This document shows, piece after piece, positions 18,410 through 27,329 of a stretch of DNA of 64,000 nt. Each line of letters opens with the position of its first letter. The stretch's first letter is position 1. Below the pieces are notes generated by a model. That model was not told the DNA's origin. It worked only from the letters and a program-made list of their open reading frames with translations, and searched no databases. The stretch lies in assembly GCF_029714405.1 (NCBI RefSeq), contig NZ_CP121650.1, positions 8,747,001 to 8,811,000 of the forward strand. Direction: 5' to 3'. The DNA is from Bradyrhizobium sp. CB82. Its GTDB lineage: Bacteria; Pseudomonadota; Alphaproteobacteria; Rhizobiales; Xanthobacteraceae. The translations under genes were made by a program, and so were the position numbers.

Positions 18410-18712
18410 ATGGCCAACGACGTCAGAGATCTGCCGGCAAGCCATGATGGCCTGTACCGCTTTCTCGGCGGCTCGCCGCTGGCGGTCGCATTCCGCCTGG
18501 TCCTGCTCTCAATCCTGGTCGGCGTCGTGCTGGCCGCGATCGGCTTCGATCCCTGGAATATCATCCACAGCATTCGCCTCTTGTTCCAGCGGCTGTGGGA
18601 CCTCGGCTTCGACGCGGTCAACTGGTTGTGGCGCTACTTCCTGCTTGGCGCTGTCATCGTGATTCCCGTGTGGTTCCTGTCGCGCCTGTTCGGCGCGCCG
18701 CGCGGCCGGTAA
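18410..18712 (+). CDS. Small membrane protein, DUF6460-like
   Basis: A 100-residue protein with a polar N-terminus (MANDVRDLPASHDGLYRFLG) and two hydrophobic segments (about residues 24-43 and 68-90), ending FGAPRGR. It matches the general form of the DUF6460 family of Bradyrhizobium-like bacteria. The ATG at 18410 is preferred over 18377, which adds an unconserved-looking tail. Function unknown; an inner-membrane location is predicted. Confidence 0.7.
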   Translation: MANDVRDLPASHDGLYRFLGGSPLAVAFRLVLLSILVGVVLAAIGFDPWNIIHSIRLLFQRLWDLGFDAVNWLWRYFLLGAVIVIPVWFLSRLFGAPRGR

Positions 18713-18737
18713 CTCCGCCGTCGGGAGGCCGCAGCCG

Positions 18738-19472
18738 ATGCAATTGCGCTTTGTCGGCTGCGGCGATGCGTTCGGCTCGGGTGGCAGAGCGAACACCTGC
18801 TTTCATGTCACGGGCAGGCAGGCCAATTTTCTGATCGATTGCGGAGCCTCCTCCTTGCCGGCCTTGCAGCGGCTCGAGATCGATCGCGACGACATCGACC
18901 TGATCCTGATCACGCATTTCCACGGCGACCATTTTGCAGGCCTCCCGTTCTTTCTGCTCGACGCGCAGTTCTCCAAGCGGACGCGACCGCTGGTGATTGC
19001 CGGCCCGCAAGGGATCGAGATGCGGCTCGCGCAGGTGATGGAGGCGCTGTTCGAGCACTCATCGAAGACCAAACAACGCTTCGAGCTCTCGGTCATCGCG
19101 CTTGCACCGGAGGAGAGCCGCAGCTTCGGCGGCGTGACGGTGACGCCGTTTCCGGTCGTGCATGGCAACTCCGGTGGACCGTTCTTCGGCTACCGCGTCG
19201 AGGTCGAGGGGCGCGTGCTCGCCTACAGCGCCGATACCGAATGGACGGAGACGCTCATTCCGCTGGCGCATGGCGCGGACCTTTTCATCGCGGAAGCCTA
19301 CATGTACGAGAAGATGGTCAAGAACCATCTCAGCCTGAAGACCCTGGAACAGCATCTGCCCGAGATCGGCACCAAGCGGCTCGTCCTCACCCATATGAGC
19401 GACGACATGCTGTCGCGCCGCGATGACGTGCCGCATCTGGCGGCGGAGGACGGCATGGTGCTCGTGTTCTGA
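18738..19472 (+). CDS. MBL-fold hydrolase, RNase Z-like
   Basis: A 244-residue protein beginning MQLRFVGCGDAFGSGGRANT with metal motif THFHGDHFAG, as in RNase Z/ElaC-like enzymes, and C-terminal LTHMSDDM. It is shorter than tRNase Z (about 300 residues) and I cannot see the exosite arm, so tRNA 3' processing is not assured; homologues act on other phosphodiesters or thioesters. The next gene (MATE) starts 1 bp after its stop, which suggests one transcript. Confidence 0.8.
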   Translation: MQLRFVGCGDAFGSGGRANTCFHVTGRQANFLIDCGASSLPALQRLEIDRDDIDLILITHFHGDHFAGLPFFLLDAQFSKRTRPLVIAGPQGIEMRLAQVMEALFEHSSKTKQRFELSVIALAPEESRSFGGVTVTPFPVVHGNSGGPFFGYRVEVEGRVLAYSADTEWTETLIPLAHGADLFIAEAYMYEKMVKNHLSLKTLEQHLPEIGTKRLVLTHMSDDMLSRRDDVPHLAAEDGMVLVF

Positions 19473-19473
19473 C

Positions 19474-20799
19474 ATGCACGCGCCGGTCCATCCCAGGGTC
19501 ACCACAAGGCAGGTGTTCGCCATCGCGGGTCCCGCGATGGTCGCGAACCTCACCACGCCGCTGATCGGCGTGGTTTCGACCACCGCGATCGGACGGCTGA
19601 ACGATGCCGCTCTGCTCGGCGGCGTTGCGATGGCGTCGGTGATCTTCGACTGCCTATTCTGGCTGTTCGCCTTCCTGCGCATGAGCACGCTCGCCTTCAC
19701 CGCCCAGTCGCTCGGTGCCGGCGAGACGCAGGAGATGAGCGCGATCCTCGTGCGCGGATTCATCGTGGCCGGCCTGATCGGCGTGGCGCTGATCGCACTC
19801 CAGGTGCCGCTTGCTGCGGTGTTGTTCAGCCTGATGGGCGGCAGCGAGGGCGTCACGCGCGCCACGAAAACCTACTTTGCGATCCGCATCTGGTCCTCGC
19901 CGCTGGCGTTCGCGAATTATGTCGTGCTTGGCTGGCTGGTGGGGCTCGCCCGCGCCAATCTGGCGCTGCTCCAGCAGATCGTGATCAACCTCATCAACAT
20001 GGCGGCCACCGTGCTGCTGGTGCTCGTCTATGATACCGGTATTGCGGGCGCTGCGATCGCGGCCGTCATCGCGGAGGCCGCGGGCTTCCTGCTGAGCGTG
20101 ATAGTGGCGCGGCGCCTTGCCAAAGGCGGCCTCGCCATTCCCCGTGCGAGGTTGTTCGACCGCGCCAAGCTGATCCGGATGCTATCGGTGAACTCCGACA
20201 TCATGGTGCGCACCGCGGCGCTGATCACCGTGTTCCTATTCTTCACCGCCAAGGGCGCGCGGTCCGGCGACGTCACGCTCGCGGCCAACGCGGTGCTGAA
20301 CAATTTCCTGCTGGTCAGCGCCTTCTTCCTCGATGGACTCGCCAACGCCGCACAGCAGCTCTGCGGCCGCACCTTTGGCGCCCGCGACGCACGCGGCTTT
20401 GCCGATTCGACACGGCTGGTGCTGCTCTGGGGCGTTGGCTTCTCGGTCGTCGTCGCGGTGCTGTTCGCGCTGTTCGGCCCGGCGCTGATCAACCTGATGA
20501 CAGCCAGCGAAGAGGTCCGCCGCAGCGCACGGGATTTCCTCGTCTTCATCATTTTGGCGCCGCTGCCCGGCGTGTTCGCCTTCGGCTTCGACGGCATCTA
20601 TGTCGGCGCGACCTGGGCGCGCGAGATGCGCAATCTGATGCTGGCCTCGCTTGGAATTTTCTTAGGTACGTGGTGGGCGCTGCAAGCGTTCGGCAATGCC
20701 GGACTGTGGACCGCGCTGCTGGGCTTCTACGTGGCGCGCGGCGGCTTGCAGGGCCTACGCTATCCGGCGCTGTTTCGGGCGACGTTTCCGAAGCCGTGA
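19474..20799 (+). CDS. MATE family efflux transporter (DinF-like)
   Basis: A 441-residue protein with twelve predicted membrane segments; the N-terminal repeat begins RQVFAIAGPAMVANLTTPLI, as in the DinF branch of MATE proteins. The ATG at 19474 follows the RNase Z-like stop by 1 bp; an earlier in-frame ATG at 19423 would overlap that gene by 50 bp and encode a Cys/Arg-rich tail. Function: drug/sodium or proton antiport at the inner membrane. A second, more distant MATE lies at 45479. Confidence 0.88.
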   Translation: MHAPVHPRVTTRQVFAIAGPAMVANLTTPLIGVVSTTAIGRLNDAALLGGVAMASVIFDCLFWLFAFLRMSTLAFTAQSLGAGETQEMSAILVRGFIVAGLIGVALIALQVPLAAVLFSLMGGSEGVTRATKTYFAIRIWSSPLAFANYVVLGWLVGLARANLALLQQIVINLINMAATVLLVLVYDTGIAGAAIAAVIAEAAGFLLSVIVARRLAKGGLAIPRARLFDRAKLIRMLSVNSDIMVRTAALITVFLFFTAKGARSGDVTLAANAVLNNFLLVSAFFLDGLANAAQQLCGRTFGARDARGFADSTRLVLLWGVGFSVVVAVLFALFGPALINLMTASEEVRRSARDFLVFIILAPLPGVFAFGFDGIYVGATWAREMRNLMLASLGIFLGTWWALQAFGNAGLWTALLGFYVARGGLQGLRYPALFRATFPKP

Positions 20800-20805
20800 C
20801 CATCG

Positions 20806-20886
20806 CGTCCCGGACGCGGCGCAGCACCAAACGCCCATCCACGCGCTTCGACGCGCTATGGTGATGCGCCGCATCCGGGGCACGAG
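20806..20886. repeat. Intergenic repeat GTCCCGGACGCGGCGCAG / CGCCGCATCCGGGGCAC
   Basis: Imperfect inverted repeat between the convergent MATE and pyrD genes, arms about 17 bp around a 45-bp centre. Its position between two convergent stops suggests a bidirectional RNA hairpin, but there is no T-run. Confidence 0.55.
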
Positions 20887-20891
20887 ACCTT

Positions 20892-21989
20892 CTACATCCC
20901 CGGCCAGTCCTCAGCCGTGAGCGTCGCGGCGTCGGCGCCGACGATCTCGGACAGGGAGTCGCGCCCCGATCGCAGCAGCGTGGAAGCGAGATCGCGCTTG
21001 ATCTCATCGATGAGGCCGAGGCCCTTGTAGACCAGCGACGAATAGAGCTGGATCAGGCTCGCGCCGGCGCGGATCTTGGTCAGCGCCGCGCCGCCGGAAT
21101 CCACGCCGCCGACGCCGATCAGCGGGAATGTGCCCTCGACGCGCACATAGGTCTCCGCGACCATGCGCGTCGACAGGCGGAACAGCGGCCGGCCGGAGAG
21201 ACCGCCCTGCTCCTTCGCGCGCATCTGCTCGCGCAGCGTGCTCGGCCGCGCAATCGTCGTGTTCGACACGATCATGCCGTCGACCTTCCGCGCGCGGGCG
21301 ACTTGTACGACGTCGTCGAGCTGGGCGAGGCTCAAATCCGGCGCGATCTTGAGCAGCACCGGGGTGTCGCCGGCCTTCTGGCGCGCCCGCTCGCGCGCAT
21401 CGATCACGTGCGCGAGGAGATCATCGAGCAGCGCGCCCTCCTGAAGATTGCGCAAGCCCGGCGTGTTCGGCGAGGAGACGTTGATGGTGAAATAGCTCGC
21501 GACCGGCGCAAAGGTCTCGATCAGCTTGACGTAATCGGCGACGCGGTCGGGCGAATCCTTATTGGCCCCGACATTGACGCCGACGATACCGCCGTTCTGC
21601 GCGCGCGTGGCAAGCCGCCGCAGCGCGATTTCCGCGCCGTCATTGTTGAAGCCCATGCGGTTGATGACCGCCTCGTCGCGCTCCAGCCGAAACAGCCGCG
21701 GCCGCGGATTGCCGCTCTGAGGGCGCGGCGTCACCGACCCGATCTCGACGAAGCCGAAGCCGAGCCGCAGCAGCGCATCCGGCACTTCCGCGCTCTTGTC
21801 GAAGCCCGCGGCCATGCCGACCGGATTGGGAAAATTCAGGCCGAAGGCGCGCACCGCGAGCTTCGGATCATCGGCGCGCGGCTTGGTCGGCGGCAGGAAG
21901 CGCAGACCCTGGATCGCCAGGCGATGCGCATCCTCCGGATCGAGCCAGCGCAGAACCGGCAGCGAGAGAGCGTCGAACGCGCGGATCAC
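20892..21989 (-). CDS. pyrD: Dihydroorotate dehydrogenase (quinone), class 2
   Basis: A 365-residue protein that oxidises dihydroorotate to orotate in pyrimidine synthesis, at the inner membrane with quinone as acceptor. The GTG start at 21989 overlaps the TGA of the upstream DUF952 gene (GTGA) and gives the class 2 N-terminal helix (ALSLPVLRWLDPEDAHRLAI). Core motifs: GMAAGFDKSAEVPDAL, FTINVSSPNTPGLR with the class 2 catalytic serine, LLKIAPDL, and GVGGVDSGG for FMN phosphate. The frame remains open upstream to 22424, but that sequence is the DUF952 gene out of frame. Confidence 0.95.
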   Translation of the reverse strand: MIRAFDALSLPVLRWLDPEDAHRLAIQGLRFLPPTKPRADDPKLAVRAFGLNFPNPVGMAAGFDKSAEVPDALLRLGFGFVEIGSVTPRPQSGNPRPRLFRLERDEAVINRMGFNNDGAEIALRRLATRAQNGGIVGVNVGANKDSPDRVADYVKLIETFAPVASYFTINVSSPNTPGLRNLQEGALLDDLLAHVIDARERARQKAGDTPVLLKIAPDLSLAQLDDVVQVARARKVDGMIVSNTTIARPSTLREQMRAKEQGGLSGRPLFRLSTRMVAETYVRVEGTFPLIGVGGVDSGGAALTKIRAGASLIQLYSSLVYKGLGLIDEIKRDLASTLLRSGRDSLSEIVGADAATLTAEDWPGM

Positions 21990-22330
21990 GGGGCAAGCTC
22001 CGGAATGTCGTGATTGCCGTCGGAGCGCATGTTGAGATTGATGATCGAGATCACCGCGCCGAGATCGAGCTCGCCATAGAGATGCGGAAACAGCTCGTCG
22101 TTGCGCGAGCGCTCCCAGCGCAGCGCGTCGCCGAGCGCATCGCCGTCGACCTCGACCAGGAACAGCGCACGCTGCCCAAAGAAATGCTTTCGCGCGGTTT
22201 CGGGAACCTGGGAGGCGGTCGAGAAATGGATGAAGCCGTCGCGCGCGTCGTCCGCGCTGCCCCGGTACACACCCTGCCGCTCGGCCTCCCGCCAGGCCGA
22301 AGCGGCACAAATTTTGTAGATCTTGACCAC
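21986..22330 (-). CDS. DUF952 domain-containing protein
   Basis: A 114-residue protein starting at GTG 22330 (VVKIYKICAASAWREAERQG). It contains DGFIHFSTASQVPETA, the typical DUF952 core with an exposed histidine, and ends overlapping the pyrD start by 4 bp. The frame runs open to 22864, but that region belongs to the divergent regulator gene on the other strand. DUF952 proteins resemble glutathione-S-transferase-related or ADP-ribosyl-like folds and have no settled function. The coupling to pyrD is recurrent in Rhizobiales as far as I recall. Confidence 0.82.
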   Translation of the reverse strand: MVKIYKICAASAWREAERQGVYRGSADDARDGFIHFSTASQVPETARKHFFGQRALFLVEVDGDALGDALRWERSRNDELFPHLYGELDLGAVISIINLNMRSDGNHDIPELAP

Positions 22331-22467
22331 CCGTTGCGGTGTCCTGCTTGCGCTTGCTCGTTGAGTCGCTTGGGGTTTTCGCTCCCAAGGGTCCAAAACC
22401 CGGGCGCGACCGTAAAGGCCACAACTTTCGAACTCAAGACTTGCCTGCCTCCTCTTGCACCGAAAAC

Positions 22468-22498
22468 GGAAAACCGGTTGATTTGAGGCTAGTTTTCC
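22468..22498. promoter_or_regulatory. Inverted repeat GGAAAAC-N17-GTTTTCC before S24 regulator
   Basis: Perfect 7-bp arms flank a TTGATT -35-like hexamer in the gap between the DUF952 gene and the S24/HTH gene, ending 20 bp before its ATG. It is a candidate autoregulatory operator. Confidence 0.4.
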
Positions 22499-22517
22499 TA
22501 GGCGGGCCGGATCGAGG

Positions 22518-23168
22518 ATGATCAGACAGGCCAAGGCGCAGAGGATGCTGACCCACGAGCAGATCTGGGGCGCCCTGGATCGGCTCGCGGCGCGCGCCGG
22601 GCTGTCGCCCTCGGGGCTTGCCAAGCGCGCGGGGCTCGATCCCACCACCTTCAATAAGTCCAAGCGCGTGACCTCCGACGGCCGGGAGCGCTGGCCCTCG
22701 ACCGAATCGATCGCCAAGGCGCTCAATGCTGCCGGCTCCTCGATCGAGACCTTCGTGCAACTGATCGGCGACGGCGCCCGCGACGGCCGCTCGGTGCCGC
22801 TGCTCGGCTTCGCGCAAGCCGCGACGAGCGGCCATTTCGACGAGCAGGGCTTTCCCTCCGGCAAGGGCTGGACCGAAGTCGAGTTGCCCTCGCCAGACGA
22901 CGATCACAGCTTTGCGCTGGAGATCTCCGGCGATGCGCTCGCGCCCTATCGCGACGGCGACGTCATCCTGGTGTCGCCGGGCACGCCGATCCGCAAGGGC
23001 GACCGCGTGGTGGTGAAGACGAGGGCCGGCGAGATGCTGGTGAAGGCGCTGAAACGCCGCACGGCGAAGTCGCTGGAATTGCAGTCACTCGACGGAGCGC
23101 AGGACGAGCGCACGCTCGCAGTCGCCGATGTCGCCTGGATCGCACGGATCGTATGGGCGAGCCAGTGA
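22518..23168 (+). CDS. HTH plus S24 (LexA/phage repressor-like) regulator, catalytic Ser replaced
   Basis: A 216-residue protein. The N-terminal helix-turn-helix (LTHEQIWGALDRLAARAGLS through NKSKRV) is followed by an S24 fold from about residue 93 (PLLGFAQAA). The usual GDSMxP site reads GDALAP (residues 138-143), so the serine nucleophile is Ala140; a lysine is present at 167 (RVVVKT). LexA-like self-cleavage is therefore not expected, unless by an unusual residue. The start could also be the ATG at 22545; both have GAGG directly upstream. It is divergent from DUF952-pyrD. Targets are unknown. Confidence 0.85.
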   Translation: MIRQAKAQRMLTHEQIWGALDRLAARAGLSPSGLAKRAGLDPTTFNKSKRVTSDGRERWPSTESIAKALNAAGSSIETFVQLIGDGARDGRSVPLLGFAQAATSGHFDEQGFPSGKGWTEVELPSPDDDHSFALEISGDALAPYRDGDVILVSPGTPIRKGDRVVVKTRAGEMLVKALKRRTAKSLELQSLDGAQDERTLAVADVAWIARIVWASQ

Positions 23169-23315
23169 GAGTGCCACATTCGTCGATGCTATTCCCCGTG
23201 AAAGAAGCGGGGAAACCAGCACGCCGTGGCCCCTCCGTATCCCCCAACCGCCTCTGGATCGCGCGCTACAGTGCGCAATTGCGCACAAGGCGGACGATGA
23301 CAGTCACCGCGCGGC

Positions 23316-23445
23316 TAAAGCGCGATGAGATTAGGATGAATCGTCATCGCACTTTAGGTTGTTGTTTGCGCATGATCTCCGCGCAAACGCGTTCCGCGTT
23401 TGTCGCGAGGGAAGACCGCTTCACACTTTTCCGGATCATGCTTTA
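23316..23445. repeat. Dispersed repeat family C, copy 1
   Basis: Begins GCGCGATGAGATTAGGATGA, contains CGCGCAAACGCG..CGCGTTTGTCGCGAGGGAA and ends with GGATCATGCTTTAAGCGC, whose TTA supplies the lysK stop codon. Related copies are at 29774-29900 and 30402-30515. The rest of the gap 23169-23315 shows nothing clear. Confidence 0.8.
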
Positions 23446-25086
23446 AGCGCTCCTCGCCAGCGCACCGTCGATCATGTTGACGGCGTTCTGGATGCCGTAG
23501 ACCGCGACGAAGGAGCCGAAGCGCGGGCCTTTCTCCTGGCCGAGCAGGACCTGGTAGAGCATGTTGAACCAGTCCAGCGTCACGCCGGGACGGCCGTCCT
23601 TGCCTTTCTTGACGTGATCGAGGAACGGCTCGCGGCGGCCGATCTCATAGACGACGTTCTGGATGTCCTCAGGCGAAGCCCCAAGCGGCAATTGCGAGAG
23701 CGCATCGCGCAGGTCCTGCAACGCGGCGCGCTCCGAGTCCGAGGGCTCGCGGAACTGCTTCGTCGGCGCGACGAAGTCGCGATAGTAGTTGATGGCGTAG
23801 CCGACCATCGCGTCGAGCTTGGGATGTGTCTGCGGGGTCACGCCGGGGCGATAGCGGCCGATGAAACCCCACAGCGTCGCGGCGTTTTCGGCGTTCGACG
23901 ACGACACCAGCGTGAGCAGAAGCTGGAAGGTGACGGGCATGTCGGCCTTCGGCGGATGACCGTCATGGATATGCCAGACGGGATTGCCGAGCTGCTGCTT
24001 TGCATCCTGCCGCGGAAAGCCGTCGAGGAATTGCTGATAGTCGTCGACGTTGCGCGGGATGACGTCGAAATAGAGCCGCTTCGCCGCCTTCGGCTCGCGA
24101 TACATGAACAGCGACAGCGATTCCGGCGATGCGTAGCGCAGCCACTCGTCAATGGTGAGGCCGTTACCCTTCGACTTGGAGATCTTCTGGCCCTGCTCGT
24201 CCAGGAAGAGTTCATAGTTGAAGCCTTCGGGAGGCGCGCCGCCGAGCGCGCGGGCGATCTGTCCAGACAGCTTCACGGAGTCGATCAGGTCCTTGCCCGC
24301 CATTTCGTAGTCGACGCCGAGCGCGACCCAGCGCAAGGCCCAGTCCGCCTTCCACTGGCACTTCACGTTGCCGCCGGTGACGGGTGTTTCGACCTCCTCG
24401 CCGGTGTCCGGGTCGACGTAGGTGACGGTGCCGGCGGCCACGTCGCGGCGGACCATCGGCACCTGGAGCACGACACCGGTGGTCTTGCTGACGGGGAGGA
24501 ACGGCGAATAGGTCGCGCGGCGGTCCGGCCCCAGCGTCGGCAGGATGATCGCCATCACCTTGTCGTAGGCGGCGAGCATCTTGAGCAGCGTCGCGTCGAA
24601 GCGGCCCGCGGTGTAGTAATCGGTCGAGCTCGCGAACTCGTAGTCGAAGCCGAAGTGATCGAGGAACGCGCGCAGCCTTGCGTTGTTGGCAGCGCCGAAG
24701 GAAGGATGCTCGTTGGAGAAAGGGTCCGGCACGCGCGAGAGGGGCTTGCCGAGATGGGCCGCCATCATCTCGCGATTGGGCACGTTGTCCGGCACCTTGC
24801 GTAGGCCGTCCATATCGTCGGAGAACGCAAGCAGCCGTGTCTTGATCTTGTCCTCGGTGAGCACGCGGAACGCATGGCGCACCATGCTGGTGCGCGCGAC
24901 CTCGCCGAACGTGCCGATATGCGGCAGGCCGGACGGGCCGTAGCCGGTCTCGAACAGCACCTCCTTCTTCGGGCTCTTCTTCAGCCGCGCGACAAGCGCC
25001 TTCGCCTGCTCGAACGGCCAGGCGTTGGATTGTTCGGCGAGCGCGCGAAGATCGCTCGGACTGACGGCGGGATCAATAACGGACAT
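23443..25086 (-). CDS. lysK: Lysyl-tRNA synthetase, class I
   Basis: A 547-residue class I LysRS, not the class II LysS of E. coli. The HIGH-type motif is in [13 protein letters not shown] (residues 50-62) and the KMSKS-type motif is KISKSKGN near residue 302. It charges tRNA-Lys in the cytoplasm. Class I LysRS is characteristic of archaea and alphaproteobacteria, so this is expected for the lineage. The stop codon lies in the end of an intergenic repeat. No other LysRS is visible in the window. Confidence 0.95.
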   Translation of the reverse strand: MSVIDPAVSPSDLRALAEQSNAWPFEQAKALVARLKKSPKKEVLFETGYGPSGLPHIGTFGEVARTSMVRHAFRVLTEDKIKTRLLAFSDDMDGLRKVPDNVPNREMMAAHLGKPLSRVPDPFSNEHPSFGAANNARLRAFLDHFGFDYEFASSTDYYTAGRFDATLLKMLAAYDKVMAIILPTLGPDRRATYSPFLPVSKTTGVVLQVPMVRRDVAAGTVTYVDPDTGEEVETPVTGGNVKCQWKADWALRWVALGVDYEMAGKDLIDSVKLSGQIARALGGAPPEGFNYELFLDEQGQKISKSKGNGLTIDEWLRYASPESLSLFMYREPKAAKRLYFDVIPRNVDDYQQFLDGFPRQDAKQQLGNPVWHIHDGHPPKADMPVTFQLLLTLVSSSNAENAATLWGFIGRYRPGVTPQTHPKLDAMVGYAINYYRDFVAPTKQFREPSDSERAALQDLRDALSQLPLGASPEDIQNVVYEIGRREPFLDHVKKGKDGRPGVTLDWFNMLYQVLLGQEKGPRFGSFVAVYGIQNAVNMIDGALARSA

Positions 25087-25159
25087 TCAGGGGGCCTCCG
25101 GGCCGCGGAAAATAGCGATTTCCGGGCAGAATGCAAAAAGGTGGATGCCGTCGCCGGCA

Positions 25160-25312
25160 GTTACCCCCTCTGCCCGTTCTTACGGGGAGAGGGTTGGGGT
25201 GAGGTGCTGCTGCCGCGATCACGGTGACAGACAGACTCGCGGAGAGTCCCCCCTCACCCGAATTCGAGCTCCGCTCGAATTCGACCTCTCCCGCAAGCGG
25301 GGCGAGGTGAAG
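25160..25312. repeat. Intergenic palindromic repeat with EcoRI-like hairpin core
   Basis: CCCGTTCTTACGGGGAGAGG, then a perfect hairpin CGAATTCGAGC-TC-GCTCGAATTCG-type core at about 25258-25283, then CTCTCCCGCAAGCGGGGCGAGG. Lies between lysK and the solute-binding protein gene. Confidence 0.7.
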
Positions 25313-25315
25313 ACA

Positions 25316-26248
25316 TCAGAACGGGCTCACCGAGAAGTACCGCAGCCACAGATCGGTGTAGCGGCCTTTTTCCCAGACGCGGAACAGCGCCCAGTTCAGC
25401 GCCTGCCGCAACAGGTCGTTGCCCTTGCGCACGGCAATCCCGACGCCTTCGCCAAAGAAGCGGCTCTCGACGAAGGGGCCGCCCGAAAAGGCGCAGCAAT
25501 CCCCCGAATCCGTACCGTTGATCCAGAACGCGAGCGAGATCGCGTCGCCGAAGATGAAGTCGACCTCGCCGCGGCGAAGCGCGGTGCGCAAGGCCTCGTC
25601 ATTGGGATAGCCGTGCAGCTCGGCGTCGGTGAACATCGCCCTGAGATACGCTTCATGCGCGGAGCCCGCGATGACGCCGACCTTCTTGCCTTCGAGATAT
25701 TCGGGGCGGATCTCCGGCATCACCGCGTCCTTGCGCGAGGCGAAGCGCGCCGGCACACGATAATAGGGATCGGTGAAATCGGCGCGCGCACGGAGCTGCG
25801 GGCTCACCGCCATGGACGCGATGATGGCATCGCCCCGGTTCGAGCTGAGCGCGTCCACCAGCGTCTCGAAGCGGCGCATCTGCACCGTGCAGGTGACCTT
25901 GATCTCCTCGCAGAGCGCGCGGGCGAGATCGACGTTGAAGCCGGCCGGATTGCCGTCGGCGCCGGTGTAGTTGAACGGCGGATAGTCGGTCTCGGTCAGG
26001 AAGCGGATCACGGTCAGGCGCGACAGGTCCGGCCGTTCCGGGCGGCGCCGGGGGTCCCAGAAGCCCGGCACGGCTTGGGGGGCCGCTTGAGGCGCAACTT
26101 GCGGGGAAGCCTGGGGCGCTGCCGGCGCCGGCTTGGCCGGGGTCTGCGCCAGGCCGCTCGAAGCGGCCGACAACAGGCAGGCAGCGGCCGCCAGCCCGAT
26201 GAGGTGGCGGACAGTCTTGAGCAGTTTCGCCTGTTGCGATCGGGCCAT
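25316..26248 (-). CDS. Polar amino acid-type ABC substrate-binding protein (SBP_bac_3)
   Basis: A 310-residue protein starting at 26248 with a signal peptide (LIGLAAAACLLSAASSGLAQ), an Ala/Pro/Gln-rich linker, and a family 3 solute-binding domain (TETDYPPFNYTGADGNPAGF, then FTDPYYRVPARFA). Two cysteines in DSGDCCAFSG are unusual. No permease or ATPase lies nearby, so it may serve a transporter elsewhere or act as a sensor domain. An open frame continues to 27016 through the SCO gene in another frame and is not coding. Confidence 0.85.
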   Translation of the reverse strand: MARSQQAKLLKTVRHLIGLAAAACLLSAASSGLAQTPAKPAPAAPQASPQVAPQAAPQAVPGFWDPRRRPERPDLSRLTVIRFLTETDYPPFNYTGADGNPAGFNVDLARALCEEIKVTCTVQMRRFETLVDALSSNRGDAIIASMAVSPQLRARADFTDPYYRVPARFASRKDAVMPEIRPEYLEGKKVGVIAGSAHEAYLRAMFTDAELHGYPNDEALRTALRRGEVDFIFGDAISLAFWINGTDSGDCCAFSGGPFVESRFFGEGVGIAVRKGNDLLRQALNWALFRVWEKGRYTDLWLRYFSVSPF

Positions 26249-26344
26249 CGGCTTGAGATTAGCGGGATTTCGTTGGGATCGGAGGGCCTTATAGACCATC
26301 CCGCCGGGAACGCGAGCGCCGATTGCGGCCACGAGGGGGCAGTG

Positions 26345-26390
26345 CGCTCCCTCTCCCGCTTGCGGGAGAGGGTTGGGGTGAGGGTGTCTC
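26345..26390. repeat. Short GGGAGAGG palindrome
   Basis: CCCTCTCCCGC-TTGC-GGGAGAGGG followed by TTGGGGTGAGGGTG, between the SCO gene and the binding-protein gene; one arm-set of the intergenic repeat family. Confidence 0.65.
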
Positions 26391-26403
26391 CGGGGGGCCT
26401 TTC

Positions 26404-26994
26404 CTAAAGATACCGCTTGAGCTCGACCGCCGCCTCTTCCGGTGTGCGCTTCATGTTGAACGGCGCGACGAAGCGGCCGTCGCGGTCCATCAGGTAGATC
26501 AGCGCGGTGTGGTCCATGGTGTAGTCGCCGTCCTTGGTCGGGACCTTCTTGGCGTAGACGCGATAGGACGTCAGCACCTTGGCGGTCTCGGCCGGATCGC
26601 CGCTGAGGCCTTCCAGATGCGGATCGAAGCTCGACAGATAGTCCTTCATCGTCGACGGCGTGTCGCGGTCGGGATCGACCGAGATGAAATAGGCATTCAC
26701 CTTGTCGGCATCCTTGCCCATCGCGCGCAGCACCTCCGAAATCTCGAACAGCGAGGTCGGGCAGACGTCCGGGCAATGGGTGTAGCCGAAGAAGATCAGG
26801 GTCGGTTTGCCCTTGAGGCTCTTGTCGGTGATGGTCTTGCCGTTCTGGTCGGTGAGCGCGAACGGCCCGCCGATCGCCGCCGGCTGCGCCACCTTGCTGA
26901 CGCCGCCCATGGCCCAGAACATCACGAGCAGTCCGACGACGAGGCTTGCGGCGAAGGCGGTCGAGATCACCAGCGGGCGGGCAGTCCGGCTCAT
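26404..26994 (-). CDS. SCO1/SenC family copper chaperone
   Basis: A 196-residue protein with an N-terminal membrane anchor (about residues 9-30) and a periplasmic thioredoxin-like domain. The copper ligands are C74 and C78 in HCPDVC and H162 in TMDHTAL, the full SCO set. It delivers copper to the CuA site of cytochrome oxidase, or acts as a thiol reductase in that pathway. The small membrane protein upstream (27020-27214) is probably in the same transcript. No oxidase genes are in the window. Confidence 0.92.
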   Translation of the reverse strand: MSRTARPLVISTAFAASLVVGLLVMFWAMGGVSKVAQPAAIGGPFALTDQNGKTITDKSLKGKPTLIFFGYTHCPDVCPTSLFEISEVLRAMGKDADKVNAYFISVDPDRDTPSTMKDYLSSFDPHLEGLSGDPAETAKVLTSYRVYAKKVPTKDGDYTMDHTALIYLMDRDGRFVAPFNMKRTPEEAAVELKRYL

Positions 26995-27019
26995 CGTGAT
27001 GAGAATCCCGTTTCACGGA

Positions 27020-27214
27020 TCAGAAGCAGGCCGACAAGCCGACCCTGATCGTTTCGAAGAACACCTGGTTGCCATAGTGGAACCACAGCGCCAGCGTGGC
27101 GAGCACGGCAAATCCGCCGAGCCCCGCGCCCGCAGATAGCAGCACGGACGGCGTCCTGCCGGCAGTGGGCGAATTGTCCGATACCGGATGTGCTGATTGC
27201 AGCGGTTGAGCCAT
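27020..27214 (-). CDS. Small single-TM protein upstream of SCO
   Basis: A 64-residue protein (MAQPLQSAHPVSDNSPTAG...) with one hydrophobic segment (residues about 24-45) and a short tail ending FETIRVGLSACF. The ATG at 27214 is preferred; an in-frame start at 27256 adds 14 residues. It lies 25 bp upstream of the SCO gene on the same strand. A role in oxidase copper assembly would be guilt by association only. Confidence 0.6.
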   Translation of the reverse strand: MAQPLQSAHPVSDNSPTAGRTPSVLLSAGAGLGGFAVLATLALWFHYGNQVFFETIRVGLSACF

Positions 27215-27329
27215 GGCAATGACCGGGGCGATACGCGCCGGTTCCCTGCCCTTCAAATAGGCGCTGGCCCGCCCCCGGGCAAGCGCCGCGGGCGGGTTAA
27301 CGAACGCCCGCCGCGGGATCGGGATGATA

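Noticed and set aside
23359..24804. 481-codon plus-strand frame opposite lysK
   Set aside because: Mirror of the class I LysRS gene; no domain.
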